From the NCBI GenBank assembly GCA_039000515.1, contig JBCFYV010000935.1, positions 63,343,604-63,407,603 of the forward strand: a DNA stretch of 64,000 nucleotides, written 5' to 3'. A program made the translations under genes and the position numbers. This DNA is from Timema cristinae (taxonomy: Eukaryota; Arthropoda; Insecta; Phasmatodea; Timematidae). A model generated the notes under the pieces. It was given only the letters and a program-made list of their open reading frames with translations. It was not told the origin of the DNA and searched no databases. Shown here in pieces: positions 47,901-53,500 of the stretch (position 1 is the stretch's first letter; every line of letters begins with the position of its first letter).

Positions 47901-48089
47901 ATTGTCATAATCATGAGTGTCATTTTGTTGGTTGAATTCGTGTTGTTGATCAAAGTCATTCTTTTGGTTAAAGTCGTGTTGATCAAAGTCATTTTGTTGA
48001 TTAAAGTCATCTTGTTGGTTAAAATCATGTGGTTGGTTAAAGTCATCATTTTGACTTAAAAATCCATCTTCTGGGAGGGGTATATCCAT
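2738..48089 (-). CDS. Gene 1: giant RS/proline-rich nuclear scaffold-like protein (12 coding exons)
   Basis: This is the gene-level entry; the exons are listed separately. The start is the ATG at 48089. Exons are 48089-46582, 42814-42243, 40938-40581, 25743-15970, 14925-14773, 13333-12928, 12115-11937, 10901-10827, 9681-9512, 4948-4763, 3531-3351 and 2988-2738. Every junction has GT/AG (one GC/AG) ends. Phases run 2,1,2,0,0,1,0,0,2,0,1, and each agrees with its neighbour except exon 9 to 10. The predicted product is about 4,500 residues, almost all low complexity: Asn/Gln-rich, GDQGPPMFQ repeats, proline-rich, RS-rich, Lys/Ser/acidic, then Pro-rich with a basic C-terminus. RS domains of this type act in pre-mRNA splicing or transcription-coupled RNA processing, so a nuclear scaffold role is inferred. 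I see no RRM, CCCH or G-patch domain and do not recognise the orthologue. The frame is interrupted by many single-base deletions, probably assembly errors. Confidence 0.8.
3351..3531 (-). CDS. Gene 1 exon 11: acidic run and proline-rich C-terminal segment
   Basis: The exon is 181 nt, phase 0 to 1, with acceptor gtttcag/GTG and donor TTACCG/gtgatt. It encodes VKIIRQINMQTDDDDEDEEE, a run of prolines (SPPPPPPGSPPP) and YPTGYSAFSAPGYVFPQPAS. If the donor is not used, the frame continues to a stop at about 3328 (ending FTGDCFPLR), which would be an alternative C-terminus. Confidence 0.75.
3804..4183. repeat. Long fold-back element (about 140-bp arms)
   Basis: The left arm 3804-3946 and right arm about 4036-4183 are inverted copies. 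Both contain the complement pair of CCCACCTAGGGAAAGAGG and of GGAAATTGATAAAACTAAAG, around a spacer of about 90 bp. Arm identity is high, so the insertion looks recent. It lies in gene 1 intron 11-region sequence between exons 10 and 11. Confidence 0.8.
4196..4390 (+). mobile_element. Diverged SINE-2 fragment
   Basis: GGAGATCGAGGTTCTGATCT, then CGGGTGTAATGAG and CTCTCCACACAAATATGG match the SINE-2 B-box region and body. It directly follows the fold-back element. Confidence 0.5.
4763..4948 (-). CDS. Gene 1 exon 10: KFADGVRPGEGTSPS motif, polyproline, poly-Lys
   Basis: The exon is 186 nt (62 codons), with acceptor ctgtgctag/GGAC and donor ATAAAG/gtgaca. The frame read here gives GQDAVDDCRRLGEETVKFAD, GVRPGEGTSPSAGEDLP, a proline run, and a run of eight lysines ending IK. 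It continues in exon 11 as VKIIRQINMQ. The FADGVRPGEGTSPS segment followed by a basic linker is the most domain-like part of the C-terminus. The other frames look unnatural. One additional G at the exon start would make the junction with exon 9 in frame. Confidence 0.75.
5074..5445 (+). mobile_element. SINE-1 copy with 13-bp target-site duplication
   Basis: The tRNA-like head has an A box (TGGTCTAGGGGTAAGG) and a B box (GGGTTCAATCC). A body of about 200 bp is followed by the tail CGTATAACCCGAACGGGTAG and (TAA)n. The 13-bp repeat GAAGAAGAATCAA flanks it exactly (5061-5073 and 5446-5458). An 84-bp part of the body is tandemly duplicated (5197 and 5281). Confidence 0.9.
5637..5885 (-). mobile_element. 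SINE-3 (tRNA-derived) copy
   Basis: Inverted copy with head CTTAGCTCAGT...CTGACTGAGCTAAGG and B box GGGTTCGATTTCTGGCATGG on the minus strand. The body carries CCGGCAAGGGACTGGATG, absent from SINE-1 and SINE-2. Related copies are at 7703 and 13843. Confidence 0.65.
6175..6424 (-). mobile_element. LINE tail, inverted, left of array A
   Basis: On the minus strand it reads RVRWYGHEIGKYLRG and then a Lys/Arg-rich, stop-broken tail ending near CAGTCTGGAAACAGTTGATG. It is an inverted relative of 7064-7250, so array A sits inside a head-to-head pair. Confidence 0.65.
6425..7063 (+). repeat. 62-bp minisatellite array A (about 10 units)
   Basis: The 62-bp unit includes GAGGATGTTGGAGTACATGA and AGGGTGAGATGGTATGG. 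Read on the plus strand it encodes EEARVRWYGHVMRM, the end of a LINE ORF2. Because 62 is not a multiple of three, the frame shifts each unit. Variants repeat every three units (186 bp), giving a higher-order trimer. LINE tails flank it on both sides, in opposite orientations. Confidence 0.92.
7064..7250 (+). mobile_element. LINE ORF2 C-terminal tail right of array A
   Basis: In frame with the last array unit it encodes VRWYGHVMRIEKESIPSRIM, then ELKFGMKRTQARPRKKWEEQ and IKESVKVREEWKQI. RWxGHVxRM followed by GxRxxxRPRKRW is the usual end of RTE/Jockey-type LINE proteins. A TAA follows. Confidence 0.75.
7703..7965 (+). mobile_element. SINE-3 copy
   Basis: GTCTGCTTATTGAGCTAAGG, CCCAGGTTTGATTACTGGCA, GCCGGCGACTGGATGTTGTG. 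The end GGCTACAGGTTGGAAACAGT matches the end of the 5637-5885 copy. Confidence 0.65.
8935..9075 (+). repeat. Dispersed repeat R1, copy 1
   Basis: TATTGGTGGCTCTGAACCAATTATGG...CTAATAATTTAACACTTA is shared with 10600-10735 (plus) and 12515-12620 (minus). Three copies lie within 4 kb. Class unknown. Confidence 0.6.
9342..9367 (+). repeat. Poly-A run
   Basis: 26 A residues just 3' (minus sense) of gene 1 exon 9. It is flanked by two similar segments, GTCAACATCTTCAGTCAAAC and GTCAACATTTTAAGTCAAAC, a possible duplication around an A-tailed insertion. Confidence 0.8.
9512..9681 (-). CDS. Gene 1 exon 9: poly-Glu and basic segment
   Basis: The exon is 170 nt, phase 0 to 2, with acceptor gtgttcag/GAG and donor TTCAG/gtatct. 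It encodes EAMAEVPEEEE continuing as a poly-Glu run, then PLDTATPTRHFKKKGTQVHV and DVTPLPPAGKGILVSPGFR. The GILVSPGFR end is non-repetitive and looks conserved. The donor phase (2) does not match the start of the next recognised exon (phase 0). Either one G is missing at the start of exon 10, or a small exon of length 3n+1 lies between 9512 and 4948. Confidence 0.8.
10600..10735 (+). repeat. Dispersed repeat R1, copy 2
   Basis: TATTGATGGTTCAGAACCAA, then CCAGGCCCCAGACCAGTAAT and TTAACACTTAGCTGAACGAA. Best match to copy 3. Confidence 0.6.
10827..10901 (-). CDS. Gene 1 exon 8: 25-codon acidic helix
   Basis: A short exon of 75 nt, phase 0 to 0, bounded by gtgtttag and GAG/gtgagt. It encodes KALQQEAEILDDSTDINLEE followed by MRLIE and continues the helical segment of exon 7. 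It was found by splice signals and phase, because it is too short to stand out as a frame. Confidence 0.8.
11338..11463 (+). repeat. 63-bp tandem duplication
   Basis: GATCGATCTTCATCGCCGATC..TTATTATGTAATGCATT is repeated at 11403 with a few changes. It lies in gene 1 intron 7. Confidence 0.8.
11937..12115 (-). CDS. Gene 1 exon 7: charged single-helix segment
   Basis: The exon is 179 nt, phase 1 to 0, with acceptor cttccag/AT and donor ATTAAG/gtcagc. The correct frame reads CSIPFLSPSSEAAQMSLAAE and then an alternating Glu/Arg/Lys stretch (AERRREEREKRRQDKERKKQ) ending KIKMATENIIK. This looks like a long charged single alpha-helix. A different frame through the same DNA also stays open but does not match the splice phases. 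Confidence 0.82.
12515..12620 (-). repeat. Dispersed repeat R1, copy 3
   Basis: Inverted: CACTTGTCTGGGGCCTGGTT and ATAATTGGTTCAGGACCCCC correspond to copy 2. Confidence 0.6.
12928..13333 (-). CDS. Gene 1 exon 6: proline-rich segment, GC-AG donor
   Basis: The exon is 406 nt, phase 0 to 1. The acceptor is tttacag. The donor reads CCAG/gcaagt, the consensus of the rare GC-AG intron class. The next exon completes the codon in frame (GAT), which supports the GC donor. It encodes VIPSDMPQVAQPGAMPHTQK, a third IGNMLQVVPSS motif, a long Pro/Val-rich tract (APKPVLTPVKPSPGRV; LPPLPVPLPVPVPSY), and ends SAEIPRAMP. Confidence 0.83.
13843..14030 (+). mobile_element. SINE-3 copy
   Basis: Head CTTAGCTCAGTCGGCAACGT, B box CGGGTTCAATTCTCGGCATG. 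The body has TTAAAGGCAGGGGTTGGGTG and a 3' part diverged from the others. It lies in gene 1 intron 5. Confidence 0.65.
14773..14925 (-). CDS. Gene 1 exon 5: GNVLQVVP/GNMLQ motif and polyproline
   Basis: The exon is 153 nt (51 codons), phase 0 to 0, with acceptor tttgttcag and donor ACAG/gtaggt. It encodes VGNVLQVVPTDLPLSNLLLG, then a run of seven prolines, and ends VLQTGNMLQ. The GNxLQVVP motif is split across the intron and resumes in exon 6 as VIPSDMP. Exons 4, 5 and 6 therefore join inside copies of the same motif, which suggests ancient exon duplication. Confidence 0.85.
15045..15255 (-). mobile_element. SINE-2 copy
   Basis: Inverted copy recognised by GGGGGAGTGGAAAACCATTT, CACCCGACCCGAGATTCAAA and the head CAACCACCAAAACGGGTC. 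It lies in gene 1 intron 4. Confidence 0.72.
15370..15537. repeat. Fold-back repeat, about 50-bp arms
   Basis: ATGGGTCATGTGCAAGGACT...GATGCTTAGTAGAC is roughly complementary to 15485-15537 (CCACTAAGCATTC...GACCTATGACCCA). The start (GTAGCAGTCTTACCTTGAAT) is shared with 38305 (GTAGCAGTCTAACCTTGAAG), so it is a dispersed repeat. Confidence 0.55.
15970..25743 (-). CDS. Gene 1 exon 4: 9.8-kb giant exon (Lys/Ser/acidic tracts, coding repeats, RS domain)
   Basis: The acceptor is tttatag/ATCGCG and the donor GTCCAG/gtgact. In order it holds: a basic RS tail with a non-repetitive region of about 90 residues (VYKVLSFPSQILHPLLVLG onward, 25740-25400); degenerate 13-15-residue DNxKLNEE repeats (24870-24320); Lys-rich and poly-Ser tracts (23600-22200, poly-Ser about 23290-23170); an acidic Ser-rich part (22200-21440); a 63-bp tandem repeat (21430-20290); SRHSES repeats (18770-18560); an RD-rich part; a long RS domain of RRSRSPL units (about 17400-16780); and a His/Tyr/Pro-rich end. 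Frame breaks occur near 24190, 24045, 23805, 22370, 21205, 20290, 19855, 19800, 18945, 18560, 18255 and 18105, with more inside the 63-bp array. No splice signals bracket them. Most are repaired by one base in a homopolymer. Confidence 0.8.
20290..21430 (-). repeat. 63-bp (21-residue) coding tandem repeat inside gene 1 exon 4
   Basis: About 17 units with a period of 63 bp encode variants of TGMNKSSGYTKEPYLTQEPDM. Units between about 20520 and 20770 are nearly identical, while both ends are diverged (for example INASSVPTGDPVPVQELD near 21300). That pattern suggests recent expansion of the centre by unequal exchange. The period is a multiple of three, as expected for an array under coding constraint. 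Some units are 61 or 62 bp and shift the frame; these may be sequence errors or real decay. Confidence 0.85.
27602..27759 (+). repeat. 79-bp tandem duplication
   Basis: Two nearly identical 79-bp copies start at 27602 and 27681 (CTTCAACATCAACCCACAGA), differing by one base (GAGACA/GGGACA). Confidence 0.9.
27780..28020 (+). mobile_element. Diverged SINE-2 copy inside the long-TIR element
   Basis: TTGGGATTTGAATCCTAACT and CCACTCTCCCTCTACACAAA match the SINE-2 body. It lies within the 27.0-29.4 kb transposon and so is a nested insertion. Confidence 0.5.
30838..31065 (+). mobile_element. SINE-2 copy
   Basis: It contains GACTGCTGATGACGAGGAGA, a B box TTCGAATC, the CCCACACAAATGCGG body motif, and a tail GCGTATAACCCAAACAGGTA with the poly(TAA) end decayed. 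It lies in gene 1 intron 3. Confidence 0.75.
32378..32608 (-). mobile_element. SINE-2 copy
   Basis: Inverted copy: tail (CACGTCTTATTACCTGTTTA) at the left, body, then head (CAACCACCGAAGCAGGTCA) at the right. Moderately diverged. Confidence 0.75.
33042..33303 (-). mobile_element. SINE-1 copy with 12-bp target-site duplication
   Basis: Inverted copy of the same SINE: (TAA)n tail, the CGGGTAGTAAGACGCGG tail motif, the body and a tRNA-like head. ATGATTAGTGTA occurs on both sides (33030-33041 and 33304-33315). It lies in gene 1 intron 3. Confidence 0.88.
33990..34400 (-). mobile_element. LINE relic with RNase H and C-terminal zinc-knuckle region
   Basis: The minus strand encodes RWISGYTDLSGNELADQAAK and EAVHLPPEA, the GHxGIxGNExADxxAK motif of retrotransposon RNase H. 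Further along is TRLCFGHTYLIGP...GGDPPL..., the decayed LTRLRIGHT..L...PP.C segment that follows it in I/Jockey/R1-type elements. Stops and shifts show that it is dead. Confidence 0.75.
35870..36120 (+). mobile_element. SINE-4-like tRNA-derived repeat
   Basis: GTGGTCTTGTGGGCCAAGTT and the B box CCTGGGTTCGATCCCCAGCG resemble a tRNA head. The 3' part has GATGACCACATGG...ATGTTGGCAC...ACATGTGGTGGCC. A second 3' part is at 58070-58150 (GCTGACCACATGACACCCTC). A 20-bp G run follows at 36135-36154. Confidence 0.55.
36733..37158 (+). repeat. 62-bp minisatellite array B (about 7 units)
   Basis: Same unit and orientation as array A, with several 1-2 bp deletions between units. It runs directly into a LINE-like tail at 37158. 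Confidence 0.9.
37158..37345 (+). mobile_element. LINE tail right of array B
   Basis: Same tail type as 7064-7250 (RMPKKMLEIKQVGKKTTRKA), then ends near ATCCAGTTGATGATGATGG. Confidence 0.65.
38430..39212 (-). repeat. 42-bp intronic minisatellite (about 18 units)
   Basis: The unit contains CTGCTCTACAGTAAGGCGTG and ACCACCACC of variable length. The period is 42 bp (or 45/48 with extra ACC). Since 42 is a multiple of three, an artificial open frame (VVVTPYCRAGIVAV repeats) runs through it. It lies in gene 1 intron 3 and is not a gene. Confidence 0.92.
39385..39776. mobile_element. About 390-bp MITE related to the long-TIR element
   Basis: It begins AAAGTGGGGATGTAGGGGAC and ends with its complement-like GCCTTCCCCACATACCAC. 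The interior shares ATGTCATGAGCGTAGCGGCA with the right arm of the 2.4-kb element. No coding capacity. Confidence 0.7.
40581..40938 (-). CDS. Gene 1 exon 3: short acidic helix plus RS/RD-rich tract
   Basis: The acceptor is gtgctcag/TGCGG and the donor GAGCAG/gtcagt. The 358 nt take the phase from 1 to 2. It encodes RAREEHDLPEGLDLEKQQG, then ELENMVDKIFSEDTK, an RS/RD-rich stretch (SSSRRGRSHSRDRRRRD), a conserved-looking LPVDWAHFRSRAYTFEEVRR segment, and an Arg-rich end that runs in frame into exon 4 (RSRDRKHRR). The mix of an acidic helix, an RS tract and a hydrophobic DWAHFRSRAYTF motif makes this one of the few parts likely to be alignable between species. Confidence 0.82.
41047..41250 (+). 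mobile_element. SINE-2 copy
   Basis: Head GGTTGCATGGTTTAACACGT, B box TTCAAATCCCGGTCG and a body ending with ACCATTCGATAAGCATAATT. The tail is lost. It lies in gene 1 intron 2. Confidence 0.65.
41431..41498 (+). repeat. 34-bp tandem duplication
   Basis: TAGTTTTTCTAGACAAAAGA plus AAATCATATTTTC occurs twice in succession. Confidence 0.85.
41930..42160 (-). mobile_element. SINE-2 copy
   Basis: Inverted copy: GAGAGTGGAAAACACTTAG, CCTGACCAAGATTCGAACTT and head CAACCACCAAAGGGGGTGG. It ends about 80 bp from exon 2 of gene 1. Confidence 0.65.
42243..42814 (-). CDS. Gene 1 exon 2: Pro/Ala/Lys-rich segment
   Basis: The acceptor is tgttttaag/G at 42814 and the donor CCTT/gtgagt at 42243. The 572 nt take the phase from 2 to 1, matching both neighbours. 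The encoded text starts YSPSNLEEDIPSPSLPKPP. It continues through an Ala/Lys-rich basic stretch (GKAQAKKRLLAFSLAKQ), a Pro-rich stretch (EEAPPPTPQPQP) and a likely helix (TIAAIEEIKREELIMRG), and ends APIPLPGQPYVPPPLHVP. The helix and the IPLPGQPY end look more constrained than the rest and could be a partner-binding element (inference). No known domain is recognised. Confidence 0.82.
43795..43880 (+). mobile_element. Short LINE 3'-end remnant
   Basis: The plus strand reads VYKDREVWRKLVRMD followed by a stop, resembling LINE ORF2 ends (xxDRxxWRxLV). Only the last about 80 bp remain. Confidence 0.4.
44185..44310 (-). mobile_element. SINE-2 fragment
   Basis: GTGTGGGAAAGCATTTAGGA and TACACCCGACCGGGAATGAA match the inverted SINE-2 body. 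Both ends are lost. Confidence 0.5.
44511..44914. mobile_element. Pogo/Tigger-like MITE (about 400 bp)
   Basis: Left end AGTCAACTCTCGATAACTTG. The right end read inversely is CAGTAAACTCTCGATAACTC, with TA at both edges. The CAGTxxACTCTCGATAACT terminus is typical of pogo-group Tc1/mariner elements. The interior has no transposase and includes a G15 run (44737-44751). Confidence 0.65.
46122..46390 (+). mobile_element. LINE ORF2 C-terminal fragment (second family)
   Basis: It encodes RLTNEVLRRVGEKRTILDVI, LRYKVNWIEHILRRT and then, after frame breaks, RRIQILDDLKERRKFW-like text. This is the well-known ending VLRRVGEKRTLL...GNWIGHILRR of LINE ORF2 proteins, degenerate here. It lies in gene 1 intron 1. 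Confidence 0.75.
46582..48089 (-). CDS. Gene 1 exon 1: Asn/Gln-rich N-terminus and GDQGPPMFQ repeats
   Basis: The protein begins MDIPLPEDGFLSQNDDFNQ. Next come a tract of DFNQQ/DFDQ repeats, an Arg-rich patch (PPRRGRRYPRSSNRG), about ten copies of an 11-residue HGGDQGPPMFQ repeat (33 bp, about 47395-47670), MMYPP-type repeats and a Pro/Glu-rich end (PFQAPPLPS). The exon ends AGCAG/gtgagt at 46582, in phase 2. The frame breaks near 47858 (a C4 run on the plus strand), near 47695 and near 47150. One extra base in the local homopolymer at the first two sites restores natural Arg/Ser-rich and NYQDD text. The start is the first in-frame ATG of the long frame; no untranslated exon could be assigned. 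Confidence 0.75.
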
Positions 48090-50360
48090 GTTTCAAAATT
48101 TGTAGCCTAATGTAATTTAAGTCTCTACTATACAATACAATGTCAAACTTTTAATTATGAAACATTTTTTTAGTATACAAGATAATAGTTTGGTATCAAA
48201 CATGCTCACAGTCCACCAATTACGCCCCTTTCAAGAGAACCATTTCATATTTTAAATCAAATTCATTATGTGTATTCAGTAATAAATCTCAATTAATTAT
48301 TGACACTTTTCACTTTAACATGAATAAGTGGTATTACTGTATAATTAACATAATGAAATATTAAAAATTCTACGAGGACAAACGGCTAGAATAAGCTACG
48401 CATATCACAATCAGTATAGTAAACTACATTATAAATTAGTAATGAATGTGTTCACGAAACATTTAATGTATTATAATATATCAGAACTAATATAGTGAAG
48501 ATAAATAATATTCACACTTCAATTAAATAACCTCGAGAAAAATATGTACTTGAAGAAATATTTCACACGATAAACAAGAAATATTCCCCATGAATCTATA
48601 TCTTTTACAGTCTATTAGATTGCAATGCATGACTGTAAATACTTTGTCGAAATTTAGCTTGGTAACGAGTCATCATACGAACATGCAGGCCATGGGCTCA
48701 AAACATCCTCACAACTTAAATGTAGTTTTAATTTGTTATCACAGGCATAGAGTGTACATTAAAAACTATACTGTATCTATTTTTAAATAATTATTTATTT
48801 AATTTAGATAATATATAATACAAAATTCAAACATTCACATTATTTATTTTAGACTTGTAGTCAACTTATGTTTTAGTTCTGTTGATGATGTTATATTAAT
48901 CTATTTAAAATTTTCATATTTGACAATTTGTTGTTCATTAAAAGCAAATTATAATCAATCTTTTTGAATTTTAATTTCACTTAGTATGTCTACCAATCTT
49001 GAAGCTGTCTAATTCATTAGATATTACTACTCCTTACTTTAAACTACTTTAGAATGTTTTCCAAGATGTTAATTAATATAAGGGTTTTAAAAAAAACATC
49101 ACTTGAAAGGGGGAGGTGGAATTGAAAGAGTGAACCAGGAAAATACAACCTAAAAATATATAAAATAATATTTAAACGTAAAAAGAGCCGATGGAACCAC
49201 CGGCCCCTATGGTTCCTGACGGAGCTATAACGGCAGATTATTTCATATTGCCCAACTCTCGTGAGTCAATAGATCCTATTGAGCTGTTGCTTGTTAAAAT
49301 TGTGCTTGTATTCAACTATTTCATAGAGTGATGAGTACATATTACCAAAATACAGTGTTATTATACAGTTTAATTTTTGCTCTACAGAGCAGTTCATGCT
49401 AATTTCCAATATTTTGTATTTTATTATTTTATTTTAACTTATTATTGATAAGTTGTTGATATTCTGGTAGTCTTGGGGTAAGGTGTCAGACGTATGTGCT
49501 GGGTGTCCAGGATTCAATCCTCAGTCCCGGCACAGATTTATCTTATTGCCAAACCCTTCCTTCACCTTTGACAAGACGTGTATTAATCACAACTTGTGAA
49601 TGTGTGGAATGCCAGACCTCCACCGTCGTTCGTATCTCACGTTAGGTCCTCCATTTCATCTCACAATCAACCTACCATTTACACATTAGCGTAAGTTATT
49701 GGAAATTATATGAAAACATCCATTAACGGTTTGAATATACTGTACATATTTTAAACATTAAGCAAAATAGTTCATGATTGTTTTTACATTCTTTATAATT
49801 AATAACACAAATCATCCATACGTCCATTTGTTATGTAAGACACAGCAAAGTATATAACAAAACACAGTGGACATTTTAGAAGGCATGGTCTGTCTTCCTG
49901 TTTGTCAAGGCTCACCTACAAAGTGCTCTATTGAGTGGATGGAAGTCCCAACATAATTTCGTATAGCCCGAACGGGTAGTAAGACGCGGTGCTAACGACA
50001 ATAACAATAATAATAATAATAATAGATTAAGGCCTGGCTCTTGAATTTTGAAACAATACTAGTGAGCACCCTTTGGAGCACTGAGCAGAGATGCGTAGCA
50101 GTAGAGTTAAATAAACTAAATAGTTATATAATTCACATCTTTTAACCACAATGAGTCCACTCTAAACCAATAAAGCTCTAAACTCCTTTTTAAGTCTATG
50201 ATTTAGATTTACTTTTTTTTTTTATCTATCTGTGAGTATTGTGTTTCTATAGAAACAAATATTGAATGCAATTATTTACAATTTGTAATTTGTAATTTTT
50301 GAAATATATATTTTTCTTAATATGTTTATAAAAGACCTCTAAAATTTATCACATTATATA
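48090..50360. other. Intergenic region between divergent genes 1 and 2
   Basis: This 2.27 kb lies between the two start codons and presumably carries both promoters. It is AT-rich with no CpG-dense stretch and no convincing TATA or initiator that I can assign. It contains a split SINE-1 (49466-50024). An isolated short frame at 48590-48790 has no coding character. Confidence 0.5.
49466..50024 (+). mobile_element. SINE-1 copy split by about 265 bp of foreign sequence
   Basis: The head and body run to about 49694 (CATTAGCGTAAG). The tail then resumes at about 49961 (GCCCGAACGGGTAGTAAG) and ends in (AAT)n. The intervening 49695-49960 is unrelated AT-rich DNA, so it is probably a later insertion. 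It lies between the two gene starts. Confidence 0.7.
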
Positions 50361-50501
50361 ATGATTTCTTCAACGAATAACTGTGAACCACCCTTTGTTC
50401 TACCATCGTCCAAGTCTACATGTTCTGTTAAATTCCTCAATGTCAAACAAAATTATTTTATGAATGAAAATATATTATTGGAATATAATTTAGAGCCTGA
50501 G
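50361..50501 (+). CDS. Gene 2 exon 1: start and first strands of SKICH
   Basis: This holds 47 codons from the ATG at 50361 to GAG/gtgaat. It reads MISSTNNCEPPFVLPSSKST, then CSVKFLNVKQNYFMNENILL and EYNLEPE. The VKFLNVKQNYF...LEYNL pattern is the first beta hairpin of a SKICH domain. It joins exon 2 (VNSSSRDWVGLF) in phase 0 with no break in the domain. The start is the only in-frame ATG before the domain. Upstream untranslated sequence could not be defined. Confidence 0.8.
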
Positions 50502-53500
50502 GTGAATAAATCGTTAGTATTATTAATAACGTTATTTAATGAAAACATGCACATTAAACAATCAACAAATATTCTATGATTAATGAATAAATAAATATTT
50601 AGCCATTTTTAAATAAACGGGAATAATACACTAATGCCACGTTTATTAATTTCTTTTTTTTATCTGTTGTATTTTGGAAAAATTTAATATTTGTAACCAT
50701 CAATAGACACAAAAACAAAATTCCAGCCATATGAAAAAAAAGTTAGTTTTTTAAAATAGTTTTATATCCACATAAGTTAATTTAAAAAACCTCAACTAAA
50801 TCTCAGAAGAAGAAAAAAACATTTAAAAGAATGTCACATAATGGCCCCAAAATTATTTTTATATACAATAGTTACCATTTCTATTAGGCCTATTATAAAC
50901 TATGCAACTGAGCAAAACCTAACCTCCTAGGTGTCATGAAAGTCCTGAAATTCCATGATTCTGAAATACTTTGACATTTACTTTGCTCTACTTTTTTAAA
51001 CTACCAATCTAAAATGATTTTAATTATTAATTGAGTTATCATTGGAAATTTGCTTTTGTTGACATCATCTATGGGCCTATATATGGTAAAATATATTAAA
51101 TTTATCATATTAATGGTAAATAAATAAATGAAAGAATCCAGCCCCCTTTGTGTACTATTAAAAAAACCACTTAACTTTAAATTATACTCAAATATATATC
51201 AGAGAGGCATTACAAATAGTTATAAGGAAAGCACAGAAAAAATAAACAAAATTCAATAATTTATATTAATGACTTAAGTTAGTAACAATTTGACACACTT
51301 TGCAAATTAAAGAGAGAATATAGGTCTACTAGCTCTCTCATCCTTATAGTTTATTAGTACAACAGTATCAATTATGCAAGGGGCCAAGAAATTTCATTTG
51401 TTTGGGTATTTATTGGAAATATAATGTGAGGGTAAGGTTTCCAGACCAGTAGTAAGAAAATGTCATAAAGAAGTCTGGAATAGGTTATTGAAAAAAGTGT
51501 TAAATATCTACTATCATAAAAAATAAGATAAGGCTAAAAAGTAACACATATTTTTAATTGACTTCTTGGCAACTACATTAATTAAATTTGCAGATAAACA
51601 AAAGGGGCCTGTACTGTAAAAATACCTCCACTCTTGAATACATTTAAGGTGGGTATAGACATGCAACATAACATTTTAAGGTAACACCGCCACATCACAT
51701 ATTCAGTTAGGACGGTACCATGTAACAACAAAACATGTCCCATTTTTTCATAACATATCAAAGTTTTCTTCTTCCTATGAAATGTTTCAAAGATGCGACT
51801 AAGTCTTAGTAGTTAGTCTAAGGTAAATGAGAGTTGACCTTCAACTTTAACATATTTTAGCACCGTGTCCTAGTACCTGTTCGGATTATACACTTATGTA
51901 CTAACTACACTAATGGTTTTAGGAAGAAAGGCTATATTTATAGGAAGTGTACTTCCATTTGATTTTAGGGAGAATGGAAAACCTTTGTGGAAAAATCACC
52001 CTCAGTACACCCGACTGAGATTCGAACCTCGATCTCCCTGTCATCTGCTGTCTAGTCTACCACAAGTAATGCCTCGGACAGAGGTTACTGTAGCGGGTTT
52101 CAACTTAAACATTTTGAATCTTCACATCCCACTATTTTATACCATATTATCTTGAACCTTTTAAATGTTCAAAATGTAGATTGTTAGGGATCGATAAAAG
52201 TGAGGTTGGGGGTTGTTATCAACGCATGTTTGTAACACAGGTGAATTCATCATCCAGGGATTGGGTGGGCTTGTTCCCACGAGGTTGGGTCAACCTTCAG
52301 CAGTATGTAACGTTTGAGTGGACAGATGAGAAACCTTATGAAGAGGTCACATTACGGAGGAATCTTCTGTTCTGTAGCAAATACCACGCTCAGTTGGTCT
52401 TTACGGAGCGAGAGTACCAGTTTGTTTTCGTCAACAAGCAAATCAAGGTTGTATATAACAGCCACAATGGCGAGCATTAAAAGTACATTTTCTTCAATGA
52501 GAATTTATTGTGTAACCGTTTTAGTATTTCCATCTTCCACTCACATTATGTTTATTTAGATTATCATTTTTACAAATGTGTCTAATAAAAATGTATTTAT
52601 GTGGTTCTACTTTCAACACTAGACTACCCCCCTTTGAAAGACCCTAAGGTGATTAATGATCAAATCCCATAACCCAAATTGATACCACCCGCCTAAGTCG
52701 ATGTGTGGTCTAACATGCTACTGTACTATCGCAGTGGTCACACTATTAACATCCATTATTCGATTTTTAAAATATTATTTCATTAATACTTTCCTTGAAT
52801 TATTATTTTTTAAGTAATGAAAATATGACTAGGCCTCCTAGTATTTAATTTAACTTTATTTTACCAACTAGATAATAGTAAAAGGTTATATCTAAAATTG
52901 TAGATTTTTGGATTAATGAAAGGTGTAATTATTTCAGTGGTCTGCTAATCACATTTTTGAGGTCAGAATAAAATTGCTGTGATACAAAACAATAAAAGGA
53001 ATCAGTGATACTTTGACGACATACACCATGGCCCTATCTTATAAGCTACACCATAATAAAACCAATCAAGGTACTGTAATTAGGCTTTCTTTCAGGGTTA
53101 ACACGTGTTACAAATAAAACATTTACACATTTTTATCTCACAACTTTGCGTACACTTTATTGATGTTGGATTAGGTCGGTGGGCTCTGGAGATAAGGCGA
53201 AAAGAAACTGTGATAGGCATTTGTCCTGGACAAAGAAAATTACCTCATTGTTACTTTGACGACAGGTTCTTGGGAAAAGCGGGTACTTCACTTTCCTCGT
53301 GGCCGAAAAAATGGCCAGCCTATTGAAGTATGATTTCATTCCTTTTGGGTTGGACGTGGACTACTTGGGTGTGAAACCTGTGCACCATACTTGTACAGTA
53401 AGTTGTTGTTGACGATGACTGGTATTTAACATCTCGTATCATTGTCTTATCAAGGTGTTATATGTACAATATTAATATTTCTACACATTAAAGCAAGTTG

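Noticed and set aside
53105..53326. 73-residue frame ending SSWPKKWPAY
   Set aside because: Overlaps gene 2 exon 3 in another frame; only the VLGKSGYFTF frame joins exons 2 and 4 in phase.
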